A stretch of 64,000 nt of DNA from Winogradskyella eximia (GTDB taxonomy: Bacteria > Bacteroidota > Bacteroidia > Flavobacteriales > Flavobacteriaceae). Within the stretch, counting starts at the first letter, position 1. Each line of letters opens with the position of its first letter. The notes beneath the pieces were generated by a model. That model was not told the DNA's origin and did no database searches. It saw nothing but the letters and a program-made list of their open reading frames with translations. The position numbers and the translations under genes were made by a program. The DNA is taken from contig NZ_QRDV01000009.1 in NCBI RefSeq assembly GCF_003386165.1, positions 1-64,000 on the forward strand, read 5' to 3'. This document shows, in pieces, positions 57,661-64,000 of this stretch.

Positions 57661-59418
57661 ATGAAAAAACTCGTCTTCCTTTTCTTGATAATTTACTCGT
57701 GCAATCATACAACTGAAGAAAAAAAATCGGGACAGAAAAAAAGTGTCATAGATTTCACTACCGTTTTTGAAAAAAGTAAAGGCTTGGAGACAGCAACTTA
57801 CCAAGAAACTATTAAATACTATAATGATTTAGCGGACAGTTATCCTGAAATTTCAATCAAAGAAATTGGAGCTACAGATTCCGGGAAACCACTTCATATG
57901 GTCACTTTAAACATGAAAGGTTCTGGTGATGATTTTGAAAATCTTAGACAAAACAACAGAATCGTATTGATAAATAATGGCATTCATCCTGGTGAATCCG
58001 ATGGTATTGATGCGACAATGATGCTTTATAGAGACTTGGCAGAGGGAAAAATTGACGCACCAAAAAGCACTGTTTTGGTAACAATACCCATTTACAATGT
58101 AGGCGGCAGTTTGAATAGAAACTCTACAACACGAACCAACCAAAATGGTCCAAAAGAATACGGTTTTAGAGGCAACGCAAGAAACTATGATTTGAATAGA
58201 GATTTTATAAAAGCCGACACAAAAAACGCAAAAACATTTGCTCAAATTTTTCATTTGGTACAACCTGATGTGTTTATTGATAATCACGTTAGTAATGGAG
58301 CGGATTATCAATATACATTGACGCATTTATTCACACAACACAATAAACTGAGTGGTCAGCTTGGTGAATTTTTGCATACAGAAATAATGCCGACATTAGA
58401 ACAGAAACTAGAAGTAAAATCCTGGGATATTACTCCTTATGTTAATGTTTTTAATCGCACACCAGATTCTGGATTTACACAATTTTTAGACTCTCCAAGG
58501 TACTCTACCGGTTATACAACCTTGTTTAACACACTTGGTATGATGGTAGAAACACATATGCTAAAACCATATAAACAGCGTGTAGAAGGGACATATGAAT
58601 TAATGAAAAGCATGATTGAAATTACCGAAGAACAAGGAGAAAAAATCACACAGCTTAGACAAGCACAAACCAAATTATGGTCAGCCGGAAACAACTATCC
58701 ATTAACTTGGGCGGTAGATACAAGCCAAACATCTACTCTTAAATTTAAAGGTTACGAAGGTGAAATGATTCCGAGTGAATTTACTGGAGCCAAACGTTTA
58801 AAATATGATCAATCAAAACCATTTACTAAAGATGTTTCATATCAAAATTATTTCAAAGCAACAGATTCTATCATTATACCGAATGCATATATAATTCCAC
58901 AAGGTTGGCACAATGTCATTGATTTATTAAAGTTGAACAATGTTGCATTCACACAATTTAAAAACGATACCATTCTTAATGTCCAATCTTATAAAATAGG
59001 AGCATTTGAAACAAAAAAGTCTCCATATGAAGGTCATTACGCGCATTACAATACAAACGTAAATACATCAAATGAAAAGGTTAAATTTAGAAAAGGAGAT
59101 TATCTCATTTCTACTAACCAAAAAGGTATACGTTATCTATTGGAAACGTTAGAACCTTCTGCTACTGATTCCTTTTTTAACTGGAATTTCTTCGATACCA
59201 TTTTACAACAAAAAGAAGGCTTTTCCCCTTATGTTTGGGAAGACAAAGCAAAGCAACTATTAGATGAAAATCCAAAACTTCAAATAGAATACAATGTAAA
59301 AATTAGTTATGATGAAGATTTTGCAAATAATTGGTATGCGCAACTAGACTGGTTACACAAACAAAGTAAGTATTATGAAACTGCTCATTTGCAGTATCCA
59401 ATTTATCGCATTAATTAG
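57661..59418 (+). CDS. M14-family metallopeptidase, secreted
   Basis: The 585-aa protein has a lipoprotein-like signal (FLFLIIYSCNH, possible Cys near residue 14). The zinc site is INNGIHPGESDGIDATMML (His and Glu of the HxxE), with the third His in DNHVSNGADYQYTLTHL. A catalytic Glu is likely in MMVETHMLKPY. This is a carboxypeptidase fold; the mature protein is probably periplasmic or surface-bound. The C-terminal ~200 residues have no recognised domain. No exact -7 box is seen on this strand; the upstream gap is only 39 nt. Confidence 0.92.
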   Translation: MKKLVFLFLIIYSCNHTTEEKKSGQKKSVIDFTTVFEKSKGLETATYQETIKYYNDLADSYPEISIKEIGATDSGKPLHMVTLNMKGSGDDFENLRQNNRIVLINNGIHPGESDGIDATMMLYRDLAEGKIDAPKSTVLVTIPIYNVGGSLNRNSTTRTNQNGPKEYGFRGNARNYDLNRDFIKADTKNAKTFAQIFHLVQPDVFIDNHVSNGADYQYTLTHLFTQHNKLSGQLGEFLHTEIMPTLEQKLEVKSWDITPYVNVFNRTPDSGFTQFLDSPRYSTGYTTLFNTLGMMVETHMLKPYKQRVEGTYELMKSMIEITEEQGEKITQLRQAQTKLWSAGNNYPLTWAVDTSQTSTLKFKGYEGEMIPSEFTGAKRLKYDQSKPFTKDVSYQNYFKATDSIIIPNAYIIPQGWHNVIDLLKLNNVAFTQFKNDTILNVQSYKIGAFETKKSPYEGHYAHYNTNVNTSNEKVKFRKGDYLISTNQKGIRYLLETLEPSATDSFFNWNFFDTILQQKEGFSPYVWEDKAKQLLDENPKLQIEYNVKISYDEDFANNWYAQLDWLHKQSKYYETAHLQYPIYRIN

Positions 59419-59589
59419 AACTTGATTTTTCAGTTTTTTAAATAATTTAGCTTTAGTTTCTTACCAAAAAGAGATTGCCTAACTCGTAATATGAAACAGA
59501 TATTTCATGTAAAAAGTTAAACAAATTTGCTGAAAAATTATCTCGAATAATTATTTAATCCTCTTTGTAAAACCAATCAAAAAATAGTA

Positions 59590-59597
59590 TAATTTTG
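59590..59597 (+). promoter_or_regulatory. -7 promoter box of the RimK-like operon (TAnnTTTG)
   Basis: TAATTTTG on the plus strand fits the -7 consensus. A TTTG at 59564-59567 is 22 nt upstream, close to the usual -33 spacing. The ATG is 31 nt further on. Confidence 0.6.
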
Positions 59598-59628
59598 TTT
59601 AAAATTATAATAGCGTAACGCGCTCTAA

Positions 59629-61074
59629 ATGAACAAATACATTGTTGTTAATCAACCTGAAAAATGGAATTTTTCAATTGATAATATCACCGTAATTTCC
59701 TCTCAAGATTATCTTACAAATCCTAAGTATTCCTTATTAAAAAACGCACGAATTTTCAATTTATGCAAGGACTACTCATACCAATCCAAAGGCTATTACG
59801 TTTCACTTTTGGCAGAAGCCAGAGGTCACTTACCAATTCCAACAACAAAAAACATTGTAGATCTCAAGGCTTTAAAATTAGTCAGAATTGTTTCTGATGA
59901 ATTTGATGATGTTATTCAGCAAAGCCTAAAGAATATAAAATCGCAAGATTTTACTTTGAGCATTTATTTTGGGCAAAACGTCGCACAGAAATACAAAAAC
60001 TTGAGCGCCCTTTTTTATAAGCACTTTCAAGTCCCATTTTTACGTGTTAATTTTAATCATAACACAAAATGGAACATACAGGGTATTAAAGCCATTTCTG
60101 AATCTGAAATCCCTAAAGAACATATATCTAGCGTACATGAATTTGCTAATCAATATTTCTCAAAAAAACGGTATGATACGGCTAAGGTTAATAATTACGA
60201 TTTCGATTTAGCCATATTGGTTAACCCTAACGATCCTGCACCTCCAAGCAATCCTAAAGCCTTAAAAAAGTTTGTAGAGATTGCAGAAAAGATGAATATC
60301 TATGCCGAAATTATTGAGCCTAAAGATTTATCACGCTTATCCTCTTTTGATGCTTTGTTTTTAAGACAAAGTACAGAAGTAAACAATGAAGCTTACACGT
60401 TTGCTCGAAAAGCACAGCAAGAAGGTATTGCCATAATTGATTATCCGGATGCTATTTTAAAATGTTGCAACAAAGTGTATATGGCTGAAGCCATGAATAA
60501 TGCCAACATTGGCACACCAAAAACCGTAATTGTTCACATCAATAACCGAAATGTGGTCTTAGAACAAACCGGATTACCTTGTGTTTTAAAAGCACCTGAT
60601 TCTACATTTTCTTTTGGCGTAAAAAAAGCAAAAAACAAAGAGGAATATGACACTTTAGTTACGGAGATGCTAAAGGAATCCGACTTAATAATTGCGCAAG
60701 AGTTTTGCCCTTCGGATTATGATTGGCGCATTGGTATTATAGACAACAAACCATTCTATGCCTGTAAATATTATATGGCAAAAGGCCATTGGCAGATTTA
60801 TAATTGGAAAGCAACTGACAAAAATGAACAAGATGGAGATGCCGATTGTTTACCTATAGAAGATGTTCCAAAAAACGTTATTGATATAGCACTAAAATCT
60901 GCCAAATTAATGGGATTAGGGCTTTATGGCATCGATATAAAAGTGGTAGAAGATAAACTGATGGTCATAGAAATAAATGACAACCCAAATATAGATTTTG
61001 GTGTAGAAGACGCTTATTATGGTGATGCTGTTTATACCGAAATTCTTACGGCATTAAAAAAACGCTTAACGTAA
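59629..61074 (+). CDS. RLAN-domain RimK-like ATP-grasp ligase
   Basis: The 481-aa protein has an N-terminal RLAN-like domain (about residues 1-160: VSLLAEARGHLPIPT, FDDVIQQSLKNI) and a RimK-type ATP-grasp domain (about 285-475). Key ATP-grasp words are GLPCVLKAPDSTFSFGVKKA, DYDWRIGIIDNKPFYACKYY and MVIEINDNPNIDFGVED. RimK enzymes add amino acids to a carboxylate by ATP-driven amide bonds. The neighbours, a GCS2 ligase (3-nt gap) and an N-formylglutamate-amidohydrolase-type protein (overlap), form a tight operon, so it likely joins Glu or a similar residue to an unknown acceptor. Confidence 0.92.
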   Translation: MNKYIVVNQPEKWNFSIDNITVISSQDYLTNPKYSLLKNARIFNLCKDYSYQSKGYYVSLLAEARGHLPIPTTKNIVDLKALKLVRIVSDEFDDVIQQSLKNIKSQDFTLSIYFGQNVAQKYKNLSALFYKHFQVPFLRVNFNHNTKWNIQGIKAISESEIPKEHISSVHEFANQYFSKKRYDTAKVNNYDFDLAILVNPNDPAPPSNPKALKKFVEIAEKMNIYAEIIEPKDLSRLSSFDALFLRQSTEVNNEAYTFARKAQQEGIAIIDYPDAILKCCNKVYMAEAMNNANIGTPKTVIVHINNRNVVLEQTGLPCVLKAPDSTFSFGVKKAKNKEEYDTLVTEMLKESDLIIAQEFCPSDYDWRIGIIDNKPFYACKYYMAKGHWQIYNWKATDKNEQDGDADCLPIEDVPKNVIDIALKSAKLMGLGLYGIDIKVVEDKLMVIEINDNPNIDFGVEDAYYGDAVYTEILTALKKRLT

Positions 61075-61077
61075 TCA

Positions 61078-62304
61078 ATGAAAAAACCATATCACTTATT
61101 CGATGTCTATGGCATAGAACTCGAATATATGCTTGTAAAAAATGACAGCTTTAAAGTGGCACCACAAGTAGATGAACTTCTATCTAGTAAAGCAGGAGAA
61201 TTAAAGGCTGATATTGAAAATGGAGACATCGCTTGGAGTAACGAATTGGTGGCACACGTTATTGAGCTAAAAACCAATGGTCCAACAAAAAATACCGATG
61301 ACTTAGCTGAAAAATTTCATGCCAATATCTTAGAAATCGATGCGCTTTTACTCCCCTTAAATCTGCAACTATTAGGTTCTGCATCGCATCCGTTAATGCA
61401 TCCAGATACAGATACTGAACTTTGGAAACACAGTTATAGCGAAGTATATGCATTATATAACACCATTTTTAACTGTAAAGGTCATGGTTGGAGCAATGTA
61501 CAAAGCACACATATTAATTTACCGTTTTATGACGATACAGAATTTGAAAAACTGCATGCTGCAATTAGAATTATTTTACCATTATTACCTGGTCTTTGTG
61601 CAAGCTCACCAATTTTAGAAGGAAAAATTACGGGTTTTAAGGACACACGATTAGAGTTTTACAAAACCAATCAGAAAGAGATTCCTGAATTAACAGGGAT
61701 GGTAATTCCTGAGCGTGTATTTTCGAAATTAGATTATTATGCAACGATTTTTGAACCTATAAAAAAAGCGATTAGACCTTTTGATAAGGATAAGATTTTA
61801 GATCAACATTTTTTAAATTCTCGAGGTGCTATTGCTCGTTTTGATCGCAGTGCTATTGAAATTAGATTAATGGATATTCAAGAATGTCCAAAAGCAGATA
61901 TCGCTATTTGCGCGCTTGTTATTGCAGTTTTAAAAGCTTTAGTCAATAAAGACTTTTGTTCGCTTGAGGCTCAAAAACGATGGACTAAAGAAGAATTGTT
62001 TCCTATTTTTAATGACGCCATAAAACATGCTGAAAACTCAGAAATTATAAATCTTGAGTATTTAGAGTTATTTGGAATTAAAAAAGTTTCAACTGTAAAT
62101 GACGTTTGGAAACAGTTATATCTAGCCGTAAAACCAAAGTTGCACAAATCGCATTACGAAGCTATTGAGTTTATTTTAGAAGAAGGCACTTTAGCAACAC
62201 GTATATTAAAATCGATTGGTAATAATACTTCCGAAGCACACATTATTTCAGTGTATCGTGAGATGCAAAATTGTTTAAAAACCAATACGTTATTTCAACC
62301 ATGA
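61078..62304 (+). CDS. GCS2-family glutamate-cysteine-ligase-like carboxylate-amine ligase
   Basis: The 408-aa protein belongs to the GCS2 (COOH-NH2 ligase) group. Features are FDVYGIELEYMLV at the start, LLGSASHPLMHPD, TDTELWKHSYSEVY, WSNVQSTHINLPF and FDRSAIEIRLMDIQECP. It starts 3 nt after the RimK-like stop. Its last 4 nt (ATGA) overlap the start of the next gene, so the three are translationally coupled. GCS2 members form gamma-glutamyl or other amide bonds; the substrate here is unknown. It need not be glutathione synthesis, since no gshB is adjacent. Confidence 0.9.
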   Translation: MKKPYHLFDVYGIELEYMLVKNDSFKVAPQVDELLSSKAGELKADIENGDIAWSNELVAHVIELKTNGPTKNTDDLAEKFHANILEIDALLLPLNLQLLGSASHPLMHPDTDTELWKHSYSEVYALYNTIFNCKGHGWSNVQSTHINLPFYDDTEFEKLHAAIRIILPLLPGLCASSPILEGKITGFKDTRLEFYKTNQKEIPELTGMVIPERVFSKLDYYATIFEPIKKAIRPFDKDKILDQHFLNSRGAIARFDRSAIEIRLMDIQECPKADIAICALVIAVLKALVNKDFCSLEAQKRWTKEELFPIFNDAIKHAENSEIINLEYLELFGIKKVSTVNDVWKQLYLAVKPKLHKSHYEAIEFILEEGTLATRILKSIGNNTSEAHIISVYREMQNCLKTNTLFQP

Positions 62305-62972
62305 AACTCGTTTTAACTTGTGAACATGGAGGAAATGACATTCCTGATAATTATAACAAACAATTCAATAATAAAGCCGTTTTAAAGACGCATCGTGCTT
62401 ATGATTTGGGAACACTAGATGTATTTCAATATTTAAAACCTTTGTCTGATGCCTCATTTTATAATACAACAAGTCGGTTATTGGTAGAACTGAATCGTTC
62501 ATTACATCATAAAAATTTATTTTCAGAGTTTACAAAAAACGTATCTAAAGATGAGAAAACTAAAATTTTAAAACAGTACTATTTACCCTACCGAATTGCA
62601 GTTGAAAATAACATTAAAAGTTATACTGAAAACGGTGAAACCGTTCTACACCTGTCTATTCATAGTTTTACACCAATTTTTAATGGTGAAGAAAGACATT
62701 GTGATATAGGTTTATTATATGATTCCGCTAAAAAACAAGAGCAACAGTATTGCAAACAATTGAAAACAGATCTTTTAAAACAAGATTCTAACTTAAATGT
62801 AAGATTCAATTATCCTTATTTAGGAAAAGCGGATGGATTCACGACCTATTTAAGGAAGCAATTTCCTAATAATTACTTAGGAATTGAGATTGAGTTGAAC
62901 CAAAAGTTTGCAAAACAAAACAGTATGGATTCAAAATTAAAACAGACTGTTTATAACGCTTTAGATTACTAA
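62301..62972 (+). CDS. N-formylglutamate-amidohydrolase family protein
   Basis: The start is placed at ATG 62301 (MKLVLTCEHGG), 223 aa; the frame is open to 62271 but that would overlap the GCS2 gene by more. The family motif is VLTCEHGGNDIPDNYNK at the N-terminus, with RAYDLGTLDVFQYL, LSIHSFTP and GIEIELNQKFAK. This zinc hydrolase family cleaves N-formylglutamate in the histidine pathway, but no hut genes are here. In the RLAN-RimK/GCS2 context it may remove or trim the peptide made by the ligases. Confidence 0.9.
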   Translation: MKLVLTCEHGGNDIPDNYNKQFNNKAVLKTHRAYDLGTLDVFQYLKPLSDASFYNTTSRLLVELNRSLHHKNLFSEFTKNVSKDEKTKILKQYYLPYRIAVENNIKSYTENGETVLHLSIHSFTPIFNGEERHCDIGLLYDSAKKQEQQYCKQLKTDLLKQDSNLNVRFNYPYLGKADGFTTYLRKQFPNNYLGIEIELNQKFAKQNSMDSKLKQTVYNALDY

Positions 62973-63070
62973 TTCTAACCACACTAAATTCATAAAAACT
63001 TCAAGTTACAGTTATCTAGACTTAGATATAAAAAAATTGTAATACTGATAGTTTTAAACCATTAATGTCA

Positions 63071-63652
63071 CTAAACTAAAATGCGAATATTAGCATAACT
63101 ATTCTCCAAAGCTTGTTGAGATGCCTTAGCATCTAACCATTCTACCTTAGTAATACCTTCGTTTTCTTGTGGAAACAACTCTCCTTCAAAATCTGTTTTC
63201 ATTTCAAACCAATAGGTTATTTTGATTCTATGCTTACCATTACGCTTAAAAATATGATATGTAGTAGGTAATGGTTTTACGATTTTTAAACCTTGCACGC
63301 CTGTCTCCTCTTCTACTTCACGTATCGCAGTTTGTTCTATAGTTTCTTTACGTTCGGCTTTACCCTTAGGTAAATCCCATTTATCATTTCTGTAAATAAA
63401 AAGAATTTCGTTTTTTGAGTTGTAAGCTTTTCCTCCACCAGCAACGACATTAGGCAAAAGTGTCAAAAACTTTTTAAGCAGTTTATCCTCATTCTTATGA
63501 ATTAAGTGCACCGCTTTTAAATCTGTATTGTTTAAGGTCTTAATAACCTTACCAATATTTACCGACTTTAAAAGAAAGGATTTAAAATCAGTTTCCTTTG
63601 TGTTTTCTGTAGTTAAAATAATAGGTTTATCGCCTACATAAATAGTGTACAT
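63071..63652 (-). CDS. NUDIX hydrolase
   Basis: A NUDIX box GKAERKETIEQTAIREVEEE lies near residues 97-119, followed by TG. This matches GX5EX7REUXEEXGU, so it should hydrolyse a nucleoside diphosphate linked to another group. The N-terminal ~80 residues (MYTIYVGDKPIILTTEN) are a separate small domain. I take the ATG at 63652 as start (193 aa); the frame is open to 63673. It is divergent from pyrE. Substrate unknown. Confidence 0.9.
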   Translation of the reverse strand: MYTIYVGDKPIILTTENTKETDFKSFLLKSVNIGKVIKTLNNTDLKAVHLIHKNEDKLLKKFLTLLPNVVAGGGKAYNSKNEILFIYRNDKWDLPKGKAERKETIEQTAIREVEEETGVQGLKIVKPLPTTYHIFKRNGKHRIKITYWFEMKTDFEGELFPQENEGITKVEWLDAKASQQALENSYANIRILV

Positions 63653-63760
63653 CGTTTGGATTTGTTTCAGCATTCCTTTTGTAAAAATATTATTTTTTAC
63701 GACAAAGTATTTGAAATGAAATTTATTTTCGATTAAAATTTTCTAAACTTTAAATTTCAT

Positions 63761-63768
63761 TATTTTTG
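63761..63768 (+). promoter_or_regulatory. -7 promoter box abutting pyrE start (TAnnTTTG)
   Basis: TATTTTTG on the plus strand ends 4 nt before the pyrE ATG, so its mRNA may have almost no 5' leader. Confidence 0.55.
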
Positions 63769-63772
63769 TATC

Positions 63773-64000
63773 ATGATTTTTAACAAAGATACTGCCAAAA
63801 AAACAGCAGAAGTTTTACTGCAAATTAATGCTATAAAATTGCAACCTAGCGACCCCTTCACATGGGCTTCTGGATGGAAATCACCAATTTATTGTGACAA
63901 CAGAGTTGTGTTATCATTTCCAACAATTAGAAATTATATTAGAGAAACTATAGCCAGAAATATTGAAGAACTTTATGGCAAACCAGACGTTATTGCTGGT
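63773..64000 (+). CDS. pyrE: Orotate phosphoribosyltransferase, cut by window edge
   Basis: The first 76 residues are visible: MIFNKDTAKKTAEVLLQINA, KLQPSDPFTWASGWKSPIYC and DNRVVLSFPTIRN. These fit the N-terminus of PyrE, which makes OMP from orotate and PRPP in pyrimidine synthesis. FTWASGWKSPIYCDNR is a strong family match. The rest lies beyond the window. Confidence 0.93.
   Translation, partial: MIFNKDTAKKTAEVLLQINAIKLQPSDPFTWASGWKSPIYCDNRVVLSFPTIRNYIRETIARNIEELYGKPDVIAG

Noticed and set aside
57253..57804. A 183-aa version of the STAS-like gene
   Set aside because: The extra 61 residues would overlap the M14 gene, and a -7 box at 57648-57655 lies inside them. The 122-aa form starting at 57621 is preferred.
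59491..59508. Short inverted repeat ATGAAA...TTTCAT after the M14 gene
   Set aside because: It is only 6 bp and AT-rich, so it is expected by chance in this sequence.

Overview
The window is a stretch of chromosome from a marine-type member of the Flavobacteriaceae (Bacteroidota). It is AT-rich throughout. The fused SecDF, type IX secretion (T9SS) C-terminal sorting domains, an ECF sigma/FecR/TonB-receptor cluster, and Bacteroidetes -7 promoter boxes (TAnnTTTG) upstream of many genes all point there. The genus cannot be fixed from this sequence alone. I saw no tRNA, rRNA, CRISPR array, transposase or prophage gene.

Layout. 1-9.6 kb: two paralogous secreted CUB/PKD/P-domain proteins on the minus strand. 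They flank a plus-strand block: folE, cysS, yidD, lgt, a DUF192 lipoprotein and an alpha/beta hydrolase. 9.7-21.2 kb: minus-strand genes secDF, a small SecD-like protein, a membrane acyltransferase, mdh, a DUF6588 protein, gyrB and asnB, most ending in clear hairpin terminators. 21.4-30 kb: a DUF2911 protein, then a minus-strand cassette in the order TPR histidine kinase, LuxR-type response regulator, YadA-head/S74-chaperone surface protein, LTD/T9SS protein. A 24-bp perfect palindrome lies between the regulator and the surface-protein genes. 30-39 kb: a NUMOD4/HNH protein, queE, a HerA-like ATPase, a lipoprotein, a cupin, a hydrolase, an RluF-like pseudouridine synthase, a VOC protein, a TIGR02206-like membrane protein, folD and ffh. 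39-47.5 kb: a 983-aa multi-repeat lipoprotein divergent from an ECF sigma, FecR, TonB receptor and PagL-like deacylase series. 47.6-59.4 kb: a carboxypeptidase-regulatory-like protein, an AraC regulator with membrane sensor, argS, a GH53 galactanase, a TPR histidine kinase, a CpcT/CpeT-like protein, CtlX, a small STAS-like protein and an M14 peptidase. 59.6-63 kb: a tight RLAN-RimK ATP-grasp / GCS2 ligase / N-formylglutamate-amidohydrolase operon. The window ends with a NUDIX hydrolase and the start of pyrE.

How they fit together. Much of the window serves the cell envelope: Sec export (secDF, ffh, yidD), lipoprotein maturation (lgt), and many predicted lipoproteins and T9SS substrates. Two gene sets look like self-contained regulated surface systems: kinase/regulator/trimeric surface protein/T9SS protein, and sigma/anti-sigma/TonB receptor/PagL plus the divergent lipoprotein. 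The RimK/GCS2/amidohydrolase trio is the best candidate for an undescribed small-molecule or peptide-modification pathway. A stand-alone protein resembling the SecD periplasmic repeat sits directly upstream of secDF and may be an uncharacterised export accessory.
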